A DNA stretch of 35,595 nucleotides from Bacillota bacterium (GTDB lineage Bacteria > Bacillota_A > Clostridia > Lachnospirales > Lachnospiraceae): positions 1 to 35,595 of the forward strand of contig JAEZSL010000061.1 in assembly GCA_023443925.1 (NCBI GenBank). Reading direction: 5' to 3'. Shown here one piece after another: positions 27,852 to 35,595 of this stretch (position 1 is the first letter of the stretch; every line of letters begins with the position of its first letter). Made by a program: the position numbers and the translations under genes. The notes under the pieces were generated by a model that worked only from the letters and a program-made list of their open reading frames with translations, searched no databases and was not told the DNA's origin.

Positions 27852-28829
27852 TTACAGCACCTCCCTTGCCCTTAAATATCTGATGATCTTAAATTGTGTA
27901 AACCTTCTGTTTATAACATTATAATCAAAATTATATAACCTTATCCTGTGAAACTTACCATCCACGGTATTATAATAAAGCTCCGGCTTCAATTGATAAA
28001 TTGATAATTGATCTATATTACCTCTAAGTTTCTTAGAGCTACCGGAGAGAACCAGCCTGCTGCCTCTCCCGTATTCACGTCCTGTAATCTCACTAGCCGG
28101 ATAACCATCTGCTTTTATATCAAAAAGTTTATCTACTTTGTCCATTAAGGGAGAGTCTATCTTAAGCAGGGTTAAGTTGGATTCCACATTATAGTCTGTG
28201 CTGAAGGTTCCATCTGAGGAAGAAGTACCCGAGTGACTGCTAAGGCCGGTTTCGGTATAATCCGGTTTATATAAAACAATCCTGCCGATATCTGCACTGT
28301 ATTTCGTTCCATCCGTAAAATCAAATGTTGCCTGGGTCAGCTGCAACCCGTCCATGGAATTGGTATTCCTGTCCTTTGGTATCATTACAAAAACAGAATG
28401 AAGTGTATATCCTCCATACATTTCACCTGTTTGGCTTACGTTATTCTGAAAAACCATAAAACCGCTTCCAGTTTTCTCCTCCGTAGCATAAAACATCACC
28501 TCAGGAGCTTCTTTAAAGGAGACCCCATATACTTTTCTGGTAACTGCCCGATTAGAGAGATAATATAAGGTAAACCCTCCACCTGCAGACTGTTCATCCT
28601 GGGGAAGTTCCGTTTCATAGTAATGATATAAAAATACCGGTTCTTTCAGCCAGCTGTAATGGATAAAAATTAATGATATTATCATTAATAGTCCAATAAC
28701 AGTTAAACCTGCCGTAAGGATCTGTTTATTCTTTTTAAATACATGCCCTTCATAACGATTCATAATCCATGTGTCCTCATCATTTACCATAACTTCACTC
28801 TTTCCTTTTATCTGCTTCTCCTGTAACAT
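27852..28829 (-). CDS. Single-pass membrane protein with large outer domain, unknown
   Basis: A protein of up to 325 residues: a cytosolic N-terminus of about 35, one helix (about 38-58, AGLTVIGLLMIISLIFIHYS), then about 265 residues outside. The outer part has beta-rich segments and a Ser/Gly/Thr-rich loop near 200-210. A second ATG (28790) has AAAGGAAAG upstream and may be the true start. It is coupled without a gap to the five-helix protein downstream. The 150-bp gap before it (28830-28975) contains two or three degenerate copies of a unit of about 40 bp, on the minus strand starting AGAAGCAGTGTACA or similar. I do not recognise the family. Confidence 0.72.
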   Translation of the reverse strand: MLQEKQIKGKSEVMVNDEDTWIMNRYEGHVFKKNKQILTAGLTVIGLLMIISLIFIHYSWLKEPVFLYHYYETELPQDEQSAGGGFTLYYLSNRAVTRKVYGVSFKEAPEVMFYATEEKTGSGFMVFQNNVSQTGEMYGGYTLHSVFVMIPKDRNTNSMDGLQLTQATFDFTDGTKYSADIGRIVLYKPDYTETGLSSHSGTSSSDGTFSTDYNVESNLTLLKIDSPLMDKVDKLFDIKADGYPASEITGREYGRGSRLVLSGSSKKLRGNIDQLSIYQLKPELYYNTVDGKFHRIRLYNFDYNVINRRFTQFKIIRYLRAREVL

Positions 28830-28975
28830 TACTTTGCTTCCGCTAATGCTGTACTATTTTGTGCAACACTATATCTGTCTTTTACCGCTATAATTCTACC
28901 TGTACACTGCTTCTGCCTTTTTACTGCAACCATTCTCCAACTTGCACTCTGCTTCTAACTCTAAGCCTTCTGACC

Positions 28976-29404
28976 CTAATCTTCATCCTCATGGTATCTT
29001 TTTAACTTCTCATTCAATACATCTGCTATTTTTTTATCTCGATTTGTTAAAGCCATGGTGATAATAAAATAATGAACGGTATAAAACAGGAACAGCAAGA
29101 TCAGTGTCTGGATCTGATCCAGGCCTATCCAGTTAAAAAACATGGCACCGCCTATAACCACCAGACCATTATAAAGATAATGTATTATATACCGGATCTT
29201 TACTTGTTTCCGTCTCAGAACCTTACCAGAAATAAAAATTAGATTTCCCATGGCGCATACCGCCGACAGGATTATTATCTGCCACAAAAATACGTACGTC
29301 AGCTGGCTATCTGGTTTGAAAAGAGTCAAAAAAATTGCCGATCCTATGGTGGTACCTGCCAAAATATATATAAAAACCTGTATCGTATTTCGAATAAATG
29401 CCAT
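28976..29404 (-). CDS. DUF3021 membrane protein
   Basis: A 142-residue, four-helix protein (MAFIRNTIQVFIYILAGTTI at the start, then helices near 42-62, 77-97 and 103-123, and a charged tail). This pattern, directly after a LytTR regulator, is the DUF3021 arrangement seen widely in Firmicutes, where the protein probably restrains or tunes the regulator. I chose ATG 29404, with AGGAGG 8 nt upstream, over an ATG 48 bp earlier that lies in the regulator's coding region. It is separated from the regulator stop by 13 bp. Confidence 0.85.
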   Translation of the reverse strand: MAFIRNTIQVFIYILAGTTIGSAIFLTLFKPDSQLTYVFLWQIIILSAVCAMGNLIFISGKVLRRKQVKIRYIIHYLYNGLVVIGGAMFFNWIGLDQIQTLILLFLFYTVHYFIITMALTNRDKKIADVLNEKLKRYHEDED

Positions 29405-29417
29405 CGTTCCCGCCTCC

Positions 29418-29855
29418 TTACAATCCAAGCCTTTTCTTAAGCTCCGGTACATACTGTCTGGATATTACGATTGTTTCCCCATTAAAAAGCAACGCCTCAA
29501 AGCGGCCTGATAATGAAGGGCTTATACTTTTAATCTTGGAAATATTCAATATAATCGATTTGGATGCCCTGAAAAAATAAGTATTATCATACTTTTCCTC
29601 AATCTCATAAAGTTTGAGTTTTGATTCATAAACATTCTGCTTGCAGTATATGAATACTTTATTATCGACACCCTCGAAGTAATATACCCGTTTGGCATCA
29701 ATCATAGTAATAACTCCGTCTTTTAGCCCCGTGAGCTTTTGCTGTTCCGCTTTTAATTCAGATATCAGTTTTAAGACTTTATCACTTAAGTTTCGGCATC
29801 TGATAATAACCTGTTCTTCATCATCCGGACTGACATCTTCAATAATTATCTTCAT
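29418..29855 (-). CDS. LytTR-domain DNA-binding regulator
   Basis: A 145-residue regulator without a receiver domain. The N-terminal part (1-45) is a short helical region. The LytTR domain (about 48-143) includes MIDAKRVYYFEGVDNKVFIY, YFFRASKSIILNISKIKSIS and the ending ISRQYVPELKKRLG. Together with DUF3021 and an ABC-2 exporter it forms a self-controlled set found in many clostridia. It lies 11 bp after the permease gene. It likely binds direct repeats near the promoter of the ABC ATPase gene (GGTAAG[T/C]TGCAA at about 31835 and 31878), but that is inference. Confidence 0.9.
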   Translation of the reverse strand: MKIIIEDVSPDDEEQVIIRCRNLSDKVLKLISELKAEQQKLTGLKDGVITMIDAKRVYYFEGVDNKVFIYCKQNVYESKLKLYEIEEKYDNTYFFRASKSIILNISKIKSISPSLSGRFEALLFNGETIVISRQYVPELKKRLGL

Positions 29856-29866
29856 GGCGGCTGCTC

Positions 29867-30778
29867 CTATCTGATAACGGTAATACGCTTCCTTTGAATT
29901 ATAGCTGATACTATTATTAAAATTATACCACTTAATAACATAAATAACATCTTAATTTGACTGCTGACCACCTGGTTACCCCAATTTATTGTAATTCCCA
30001 TATAATTCTTAAATCCCTCCGTTAGTTCAGCCGGACAGTTTTTAAAAGTCTCGGCAAGAACCTCTTTGGTAAGGACCTCCCGCATTAATGAACTGCCGTG
30101 AAGCAGCGGAAAGCATTTTAAGACCTTTTGGATATTAACCGGAAGCTCTCCCATAGGCAGATAAATCGCAGATAAAAACCCCACTAGTGTCCCGATAATC
30201 GTACTTAATCCCGAAAAAGCGCTGTGGCTGTGTACGAAATTAACAATAAAAAACATCAGACTGGAAGACATAAACACATTCAATATTATATAAAACAATA
30301 CCTGTATAAAGGAAGCGAGGGTCAATACGGTTCCCCCTGACTGCCATACCAGGACCTCTCCGGCGGCAAGTGTCAGCAGGCACATTACAATCCCCATGAA
30401 TACCGCCCCCAGTATATATCCCATTACCAAAACCCCCCGGTTGACGGGTGATACATAAAAGCTTGATAACCGCTGCTGATCTTCATCCTCTACCATATGA
30501 CCAATCATCATTAATGTTATGGTAACCGAATTCACACTGATAACCCCTGCCAGAGTCCATAATAGAATAAGCTGTTTTGCACCGGCGCTGTCCGCCGCCG
30601 CATCCCTTGGCCCTCCGTATTGATTCAATAAATCTATCACGTTATCCCTATTGGCATCGCCTAAAAATATTGCCATTAAAGCAATAATAATGAGCATAGA
30701 CATTAATGAATAAAATACTGCGGACCGGTTTCTAATATAAATTAATATATTTCTTTGTGTTAATCTAAATAAAGTCAT
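29867..30778 (-). CDS. ABC-2 type exporter permease
   Basis: A 303-residue membrane protein with about six helices. It starts MTLFRLTQRNILIYIRNRSA, a short cytosolic region leading to the first helix, as usual. The segment EDEDQQRLSSFYVSPVNRGV is the ABC-2 coupling motif. The loop after helix 1 (about 35-75) is large and polar. It partners with the ATPase gene 48 bp upstream. The exported compound is unknown; the self-regulating LytTR context suggests a drug, toxin or envelope precursor. Confidence 0.88.
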   Translation of the reverse strand: MTLFRLTQRNILIYIRNRSAVFYSLMSMLIIIALMAIFLGDANRDNVIDLLNQYGGPRDAAADSAGAKQLILLWTLAGVISVNSVTITLMMIGHMVEDEDQQRLSSFYVSPVNRGVLVMGYILGAVFMGIVMCLLTLAAGEVLVWQSGGTVLTLASFIQVLFYIILNVFMSSSLMFFIVNFVHSHSAFSGLSTIIGTLVGFLSAIYLPMGELPVNIQKVLKCFPLLHGSSLMREVLTKEVLAETFKNCPAELTEGFKNYMGITINWGNQVVSSQIKMLFMLLSGIILIIVSAIIQRKRITVIR

Positions 30779-30826
30779 TATAATACCTCCATCCCATACT
30801 ACTTTTACTATTTTGCCAAACCGGTA

Positions 30827-31735
30827 TTATAAACTCTTACCGGTAACCTTTAGAAAAACATCATCCATTGTTCCCTGTAATACCTCACAACCCTTAATGT
30901 ACTCTCTTATCTGGTTTAGTATATCCAGTCCCTCCAGGGTACCGTCGAGATTTACAAGAATATGGTTACTTCTTTCTTCATAATTACATCTGTTTTTCAT
31001 CAGGAAATGGATTAACGAATCCCTGTCCTGCGGGTAAATTTTTAACAGATCATTGGCAAAGCTTTGTTTTAATTCATGAGGTGATCCCTGCACCGCCAGT
31101 CTCCCCGCCTCCATAATAGCAATTGATTGTGCTCTGGCTGCCTCCTCCATATAATGGGTCGTCAAGAATAAGGTCATTTTCTTTTCTTTTCTGAGAGTTT
31201 CCAGACAATCCCATACACTTTGCCTGGCCTGGGGATCCAGACCTGTAGTAGGCTCATCTAAAAAGAGTATTTCCGGTGTATTCATTAATGCCCTGGCTAT
31301 CTCACAGCGTCTTTTTTGACCGCCGGATAATTTGCGGAATTGCCTGTTAAGCAGTTCACCGATTCCCAGAAGTTCGCAGACATGATCCAGATTTCTTTTA
31401 ATCATTTTATTATCCTTATAATATAGGGAAGCTCTGACTATGAGATTTTCTTTCACGGTAAGTCTTCTATCCAGATAATTCTCCTGAAAAACCACTCCTA
31501 TCTTCCTTCTGATTTCCTCATTATCCCTGCCTAATTGATATCCGCATACCATTACATCCCCTTCATTTTTACTAAGGAGGGTGCATAATATGTTAATGGT
31601 AGTTGATTTACCGGCCCCGTTTACTCCCAGAAAACCATATAGCTGCCCCTTCTCAACCTGAAAACTGATTCCGTCCACAGCCTTTACATCTTTAAAATAT
31701 TTTTTAAGATTTGAAACTTGAATAATATGCTCCAT
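30827..31735 (-). CDS. ABC exporter ATP-binding protein
   Basis: A 302-residue ATPase with Walker A GVNGAGKSTT, signature LSGGQKRRCEIAR, Walker B LFLDEPTTGLD and H-loop LTTHYMEEA. The C-terminal region (about 225-302) ending MDDVFLKVTGKSL is typical of drug and antimicrobial-peptide export ATPases (DrrA/CcmA type). It is first in the set ATPase, permease, LytTR, DUF3021. AAGGAG precedes the ATG, and a promoter is visible about 65 bp upstream. Confidence 0.92.
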   Translation of the reverse strand: MEHIIQVSNLKKYFKDVKAVDGISFQVEKGQLYGFLGVNGAGKSTTINILCTLLSKNEGDVMVCGYQLGRDNEEIRRKIGVVFQENYLDRRLTVKENLIVRASLYYKDNKMIKRNLDHVCELLGIGELLNRQFRKLSGGQKRRCEIARALMNTPEILFLDEPTTGLDPQARQSVWDCLETLRKEKKMTLFLTTHYMEEAARAQSIAIMEAGRLAVQGSPHELKQSFANDLLKIYPQDRDSLIHFLMKNRCNYEERSNHILVNLDGTLEGLDILNQIREYIKGCEVLQGTMDDVFLKVTGKSL

Positions 31736-31797
31736 ATATAACTCCTTCCGCCTGATATACTTAAGTCATACCTGGTTAATCTGCAACTGATGATTAC

Positions 31798-31826
31798 AGT
31801 GTATGTTTTATAAGCATTTCTTTCAA
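31798..31826 (-). promoter_or_regulatory. Promoter of the LytTR-linked ABC operon
   Basis: On the minus strand, TTGAAA (31821-31826) and TACACT (31798-31803) with 17 bp between. Direct repeats GGTAAGTTGCAA and GGTAAGCTGCAA lie just upstream (about 31835 and 31878). The remaining divergent region up to 32050 is AT-rich. Confidence 0.55.
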
Positions 31827-32052
31827 TTCCTTATTGGTAAGTTGCAATACTGGTAAGGTATGTGGCCTAATGAGCCCGGTAAGCTGCAAAAAAAACTAAT
31901 ACCTCTGAATGAACGCCGGAGACAGTTTACATGCCTGTTATTAATACTTTACATAATTGTGATAGTTCTTTGCTTAAGAATGTTATATATATTAGATATA
32001 GCTTATTTATACTGTTTCTGTTCGATTATTTCATAATCCGGAGGTAGTGCCT

Positions 32053-32232
32053 ATGTTTCTTATTGATGTGATAGTTCGTAAACCTCAGCTTTTTTCATCT
32101 GTCTTTTTATATGGCGTGGAAGCCATTCTGACAATTGTTATGCTTATCTATATATTGAATGCGGATGAATCCCATATTACTAAAGATAATTTATATTTCA
32201 ATGCAATGCTTACTGCATCATGGATGCAGTAA
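32053..32232 (+). CDS. Small single-helix membrane protein
   Basis: A 59-residue peptide starting MFLIDVIVRKPQLFSSVFLY, then a membrane helix (about 17-37) and a polar tail. CGGAGG is 8 nt upstream of ATG 32053. The stop codon lies inside a terminator stem, and the last ten or so codons are the stem itself, so the C-terminus is set by the terminator. I do not recognise it. It may be a true small protein or a leader for the PhoH gene, which starts 88 bp later. Confidence 0.5.
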   Translation: MFLIDVIVRKPQLFSSVFLYGVEAILTIVMLIYILNADESHITKDNLYFNAMLTASWMQ

Positions 32233-32245
32233 GCATTCTTTTATT
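32205..32245 (+). terminator. Strong terminator overlapping the end of the small ORF
   Basis: AATGCTTACTGCATC pairs perfectly with GATGCAGTAAGCATT (15 bp, 3-nt loop), followed by CTTTTATT. Confidence 0.85.
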
Positions 32246-32319
32246 GGTAATATCCGGAAGTTCCAAGGATTAATAATGATTCTCTTAAGAAAAACCATCT
32301 TACATTTATGGAGGTATCT

Positions 32320-33687
32320 ATGAAAAAAACTTATGTAATTGATACAAATGTTTTAATTCAGTCTCCCTATGCCCTGCTTTCCTTTGAAGACAATCAGGTC
32401 GTTCTCCCCATTGCTGTTTTAGAAGAACTGGACAAATTAAAAAATGACGAAGGAGAGCGTGGTGCCAATGCCAGACAGTCCATTCGTTATCTGGAACAGC
32501 TGCGGCAGACCGGCAGCCTGTTTGAAGGTGTTTCAACCTATAATAACGGAATTATCCGCATTGAAGCGAACTTCGTATCGGTTACACTTCCCCATGGCTT
32601 TCATACTGAATCCAATGATAACCGCATCTTAAAAGTCTGCAAAGGCCTCATGGATAAAGGGGAATCCGTCGTCCTGGTTACCAAAGATATTATTGTTCGT
32701 CTGAAATCCCAGATGTTAGGTATTCCCGCAGAAGATTTTACTACGGAACAATCTCCTCATATTGAAGAGCAATATACCGGAAGGATGGATGTATACGCCC
32801 CGGATAATGTAATGAGTGAATTTAAGAAAAAGGGAATACCCCTTAAGAACATCTATGTCATGAAAGGTACCGATAAAGCGGCTATAACCTCCGAAATCAA
32901 CCAGTTTTTTATAATACACTCGGAAACCAGTGAAAAGAAGACCCTGTTGGGCCGTTATGACGGTAAAAATATTGTACCTTTAAAAAGCTTAAAAGCCGAA
33001 CCGTTTGGAGTACAGCCTAAGAACGTCGGCCAGCGTTTCTTACAGGAAGCCTTAATGCAGGATGCTGATACCGCTCCTTTGGTCATCGTAAAAGGAACTG
33101 CGGGTACGGCTAAGACTTTCTACTCCCTTGCCGTAGGTTTAGAGCAGACTCTGGAAGCCGACAGCAGAGCTTACCGGAAAATATTAATAACCAGGCCAAA
33201 TGTGCAGTTTGATGAAGAGATCGGATTTCTGCCGGGTACGGAGCAGGAAAAAATCGCTCCCTACCTGCGGCCTATTATTGATAACCTGGAGATTCTGGTA
33301 GACCGCAGTGAAAAAGAAAGGTATAAGAATGAAAAAGAACTTCGCGGAAAAATAGATGAATTATTTGACCGGGGAATCATTACGGCGGAAGCCATGAACT
33401 TTATCCGGGGCCGTTCCATAACCCATACTTATCTGATTATTGATGAAGCTCAGAACCTGACACCGAAGCAGGTCAAGGGTATCGTAACCCGGGTTGGAAA
33501 AGGTACAAAAGTTATCTTATTAGGGGACCCGCAGCAGATTGACCATCCTCTGCTGGATGAGAGAACCAACGGTCTTAGCTACGTATCCGAAAAAATGAAA
33601 GGCAGTCCTTTATGCTTCCAGATAACCATGCAGGCCGATGAATGCGAACGTTCTGCCTTGGCTTTCGATGCAGCAAAGAGAATGTAG
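32320..33687 (+). CDS. PhoH2: PIN-domain/PhoH-ATPase RNA helicase-nuclease
   Basis: A 455-residue fusion. The N-terminal PIN RNase domain (about 1-135) carries VIDTNVLIQSP and LVTKDIIVR with the expected acidic residues. After a linker, the PhoH ATPase (about 235-455) has Walker A GTAGTAKT and Walker B LIIDEAQNLTPKQVKGIVTR, followed by LLGDPQQID. PhoH2 proteins of mycobacteria unwind and cut RNA. In Walker A the usual Gly before Lys is Ala (TAKT rather than TGKT). The start ATG follows GGAGG with a spacing of 5. Its 3' end is only 10 bp from the convergent MFS gene, without a visible terminator. Confidence 0.92.
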   Translation: MKKTYVIDTNVLIQSPYALLSFEDNQVVLPIAVLEELDKLKNDEGERGANARQSIRYLEQLRQTGSLFEGVSTYNNGIIRIEANFVSVTLPHGFHTESNDNRILKVCKGLMDKGESVVLVTKDIIVRLKSQMLGIPAEDFTTEQSPHIEEQYTGRMDVYAPDNVMSEFKKKGIPLKNIYVMKGTDKAAITSEINQFFIIHSETSEKKTLLGRYDGKNIVPLKSLKAEPFGVQPKNVGQRFLQEALMQDADTAPLVIVKGTAGTAKTFYSLAVGLEQTLEADSRAYRKILITRPNVQFDEEIGFLPGTEQEKIAPYLRPIIDNLEILVDRSEKERYKNEKELRGKIDELFDRGIITAEAMNFIRGRSITHTYLIIDEAQNLTPKQVKGIVTRVGKGTKVILLGDPQQIDHPLLDERTNGLSYVSEKMKGSPLCFQITMQADECERSALAFDAAKRM

Positions 33688-33697
33688 TTTATGCTCT

Positions 33698-35023
33698 TTA
33701 CCCTCCCGCATCCGATTGATTATCCATCAGCAGTTTATTAACAGACTTATCTGCTGACTTTAAAGTATTAGCGGAGAATCCGTATAACAGCACTACGGGA
33801 ATTAAAAGGATACCGGTATAAAAGATACCGGTACTGACAGAAAACCGCTCTGCGAGGATTCCTATCATTGGCCCGCCTAAAATCTGCCCCAATGCATTCA
33901 TCTGTCCATTGGCAGAAAGTACGGTAGCTCTGACGTTATCCTCTATGGAGCTGTTTAACCTGGCATTAAAAATCGGATTATTAACCGCTTTTAAGCAGCA
34001 CGTTAACAAATAAGTTAAAACCATAATATAAAAATTTTTGGTTAACGCAAACAGGATAACGGAGAGAATACAAAAACTGTTGTTATAAAATAAAAACAGA
34101 AGCTGGTTAATTTTGTTCTTTTCGATACCTTTTTCGATTATATAAAGAATGAAAAGATTTAAAACAGTACCAGCCAGACTAAAAATTCCAAACCAGGTCA
34201 CCGGTTGAAGTTCACCAACCTTTGGCAGGATGGTGTCTTTTAAAAAATGGACGGTATAAAGCCGGTCAAATCCTTCCCCTGCTAAGCCGGTAAAAAAGGT
34301 AATGAGTAAAAATACTCTTACAGCTTTATTGATTTTTACAGCTGTAAAGCCGGATTGCAGGGTATGGCCTATATTCTCTCGCAGGGTCATCCTCTGCATA
34401 ACCGATGGTTTAAAGTTGTATTCCGGCATAAAAAAGAGTAAGAAAACGGCTAATATTATAAATAGAGTGCCGCCGGTAATGATAGGAATTCTCAATGAAA
34501 AATTACCCATCGCGGTACCGATCAGAATACCGGCAGCGGCACCAACCTCCCCTGCCTGGGAACCCTTCAGGTAAATTTCCTCCAGGCTTTTAACCGTTTC
34601 TTCTTCTGCTATCCAGGCATCAATTGCACCGCTGATAAAGGTACACCCCATTCCCCACATTACCTGGGCTACAAGTACGGTCATAAAAACGGAGGCCGAA
34701 CCCTCTGTAATAAAACCGGTGCCGATTAAAACCAGGCCGATAAGGACAGACCTTTTTCTGCTGTATAGATCTGCTACAATTCCGGTAGGGAGCTCAAACA
34801 GAAAACAGGCTGCTTCCAAGACAGTACCAACCAGGACTAACTGCAATGGATCTAATTGAATGACTTCCGACTGATAGACCAGGTTAACTGTGAATACCAT
34901 GGTAAAAAATAGAGCGGTTGTAAATGAATATGCAATATAAACCTGATATGCCGGTAATTTTCCGCCTCCAGGCTGCTTTCTGTTTAAATTCCACATTCTG
35001 ATCAGCTGTTGTATTCTATACAT
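33698..35023 (-). CDS. MFS transporter
   Basis: A 441-residue, 12-helix protein. The helix 2-3 loop has FELPTGIVADLYSRKRS, a good MFS signature (G.(V)AD..SRK). The N-terminus is unusually polar for about 20 residues (MYRIQQLIRMWNLNRKQPGG). I chose ATG 35023, with AAGGAGA 6 nt upstream, over an ATG six codons earlier. The substrate is unknown; the family includes drug and siderophore exporters. A 12-bp inverted repeat lies in its leader. Confidence 0.85.
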   Translation of the reverse strand: MYRIQQLIRMWNLNRKQPGGGKLPAYQVYIAYSFTTALFFTMVFTVNLVYQSEVIQLDPLQLVLVGTVLEAACFLFELPTGIVADLYSRKRSVLIGLVLIGTGFITEGSASVFMTVLVAQVMWGMGCTFISGAIDAWIAEEETVKSLEEIYLKGSQAGEVGAAAGILIGTAMGNFSLRIPIITGGTLFIILAVFLLFFMPEYNFKPSVMQRMTLRENIGHTLQSGFTAVKINKAVRVFLLITFFTGLAGEGFDRLYTVHFLKDTILPKVGELQPVTWFGIFSLAGTVLNLFILYIIEKGIEKNKINQLLFLFYNNSFCILSVILFALTKNFYIMVLTYLLTCCLKAVNNPIFNARLNSSIEDNVRATVLSANGQMNALGQILGGPMIGILAERFSVSTGIFYTGILLIPVVLLYGFSANTLKSADKSVNKLLMDNQSDAGG

Positions 35024-35051
35024 AGGTAATCTCCTTAACATTTGTATGTTT

Positions 35052-35092
35052 TATAAAGCATCCAGGTAATTACTCAACCCGGATGCCTTATA
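35052..35092. promoter_or_regulatory. Inverted repeat in the leader of the second MFS gene
   Basis: TATAAAGCATCC pairs with GGATGCCTTATA (one mismatch), with an inner GG/CC extension. It is not followed by a U-run toward the MFS gene, so it is more like an operator or an RNA structure than a terminator. Confidence 0.4.
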
Positions 35093-35198
35093 AATGAGAA
35101 TACCGTATTATTAAACTGAATTCTTTTCCAGTTTTGCTATTTTAACGCTGCTGAAATTCAATTTTTCCTCCTTATTATTTAATTACTGCCTGCTCTTT

Positions 35199-35235
35199 TA
35201 AAAAAAGCAGGATCCCCTAAAGGAATCCCGCTTTT
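35199..35235 (-). terminator. Terminator of the CD3324-type gene
   Basis: On the minus strand, AAAAGCGGGATTCCT pairs with AGGGGATCCTGCTTTT, followed by TTTAAAA. It separates this gene from the MFS gene downstream. Confidence 0.8.
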
Positions 35236-35236
35236 G

Positions 35237-35494
35237 CTATCTGTATATAATTTTCCTTACCGTGTCAAACGCTAAACCAAAATCCCGGGAAATCTGTTCC
35301 ATAGATTTTCCTTCTTTATACTGTTTTTTTATAACACTGTTTCTTTCCGTGTAATACTTTCTGGAGCCGCTATCTTCTCCCCATTTCTTCTGTCCTCTGG
35401 TATTGGGGATGTAAAGCAGTTCACCGCTTATGTAAGTTTGAATTTCTATTAATAATTTTTCCGGCAATACTTTTTCTGCATTTTTATATTCCAT
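35237..35494 (-). CDS. CD3324-family protein with helix-turn-helix
   Basis: An 85-residue protein. The first half (MEYKNAEKVLPEKLLIEIQT, then YISGELLYIPN) matches the small CD3324 family of clostridia as I remember it. The C-terminal part (about 52-85, NSVIKKQYKEGKSMEQISRD, then FGLAFDTVRKIIYR) is a resolvase-like helix-turn-helix, so it probably binds DNA. The start is ATG with AAGGAG upstream. Its targets are unknown. The remaining DNA to 35595 is AT-rich upstream sequence with a TATAAA-like -10. Confidence 0.85.
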   Translation of the reverse strand: MEYKNAEKVLPEKLLIEIQTYISGELLYIPNTRGQKKWGEDSGSRKYYTERNSVIKKQYKEGKSMEQISRDFGLAFDTVRKIIYR

Positions 35495-35595
35495 AATTCT
35501 CCGCTCCTTATTTATTTTATATAAATAAAGTGCAGAATCGGCAGATAATGTAATACCGGTCTATCCCATACAGAATTAGATTACATTACTGCTAT

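Noticed and set aside
1..35595. CRISPR array, transposase, integrase, phage structural genes or replication origin
   Set aside because: No regularly spaced identical repeats with unique spacers, and no recombinase or phage protein among the coding frames. The tandem repeats found have no spacers.

Overview
The window reads as chromosome from a low-GC, Gram-positive anaerobe, most likely Bacillota/Lachnospiraceae (clostridial cluster XIVa type). Reasons: AGGAGG ribosome binding sites, TTGACA/TATAAT promoters, many U-tailed hairpin terminators, an ECF S component, a LytTR-DUF3021-ABC set, a PhoH2 protein and a CD3324-type protein. The family and genus are inferred, not proven.

Layout. 1-3.8 kb: a partial minus-strand membrane protein; a plus-strand overlapping cluster (HAD phosphatase, O6-methylguanine-DNA methyltransferase, MFS exporter); then an ECF S component, probably for niacin. 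3.8-8.5 kb: a long non-coding stretch with a 5 x 14-bp repeat, a promoter, a 27-codon leader peptide, two tandem terminators, and a heterodimeric ABC exporter with one degenerate ATP site. The arrangement resembles ribosome-mediated attenuation of B. subtilis bmrCD. 8.6-15.2 kb: tRNA-Gly(CCC), then a 6.5-kb segment bounded by a second copy of the last 17 nt of the tRNA region. This is a putative island without a visible integrase. It holds a secreted protein plus a fragment of a paralogue, hicAB, a membrane protein, and a two-component system next to a DrrAB-type ABC exporter. Direct repeats with 11-bp spacing lie in front of both the regulator and the exporter.

15.2-22.0 kb: a MATE exporter, a zinc-ribbon membrane protein, a MidA-like methyltransferase with a TPR tail, a GNAT acetyltransferase, a DUF1847 protein and a neutral-ceramidase-like protein. 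22.4-23.5 kb: an RNA-rich region with tRNA-Ala(GGC), a very good match to a type III hammerhead ribozyme, and a type I toxin-antitoxin locus with a consensus antisense promoter. 23.7-26.4 kb: a secreted Big2 protein, possible coding remnants, a SHOCT protein and an orphan sugar-type binding protein. 26.5-31.7 kb (minus strand): ABC ATPase, ABC-2 permease, LytTR regulator and DUF3021 in one set, followed by four unknown, mostly membrane proteins. 31.8-35.5 kb: a small membrane ORF ending in a terminator, PhoH2, a second MFS transporter and a CD3324-type HTH protein.

The overall theme is export and envelope stress: six transport systems, at least three with a visible regulatory device (leader attenuation, two-component operators, LytTR). 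The strongest candidates for something new are the hammerhead ribozyme at 22.89 kb, the leader-controlled exporter, the tRNA-Gly-bounded island, and the exporter promoter nested inside a terminator hairpin at 13.1 kb.
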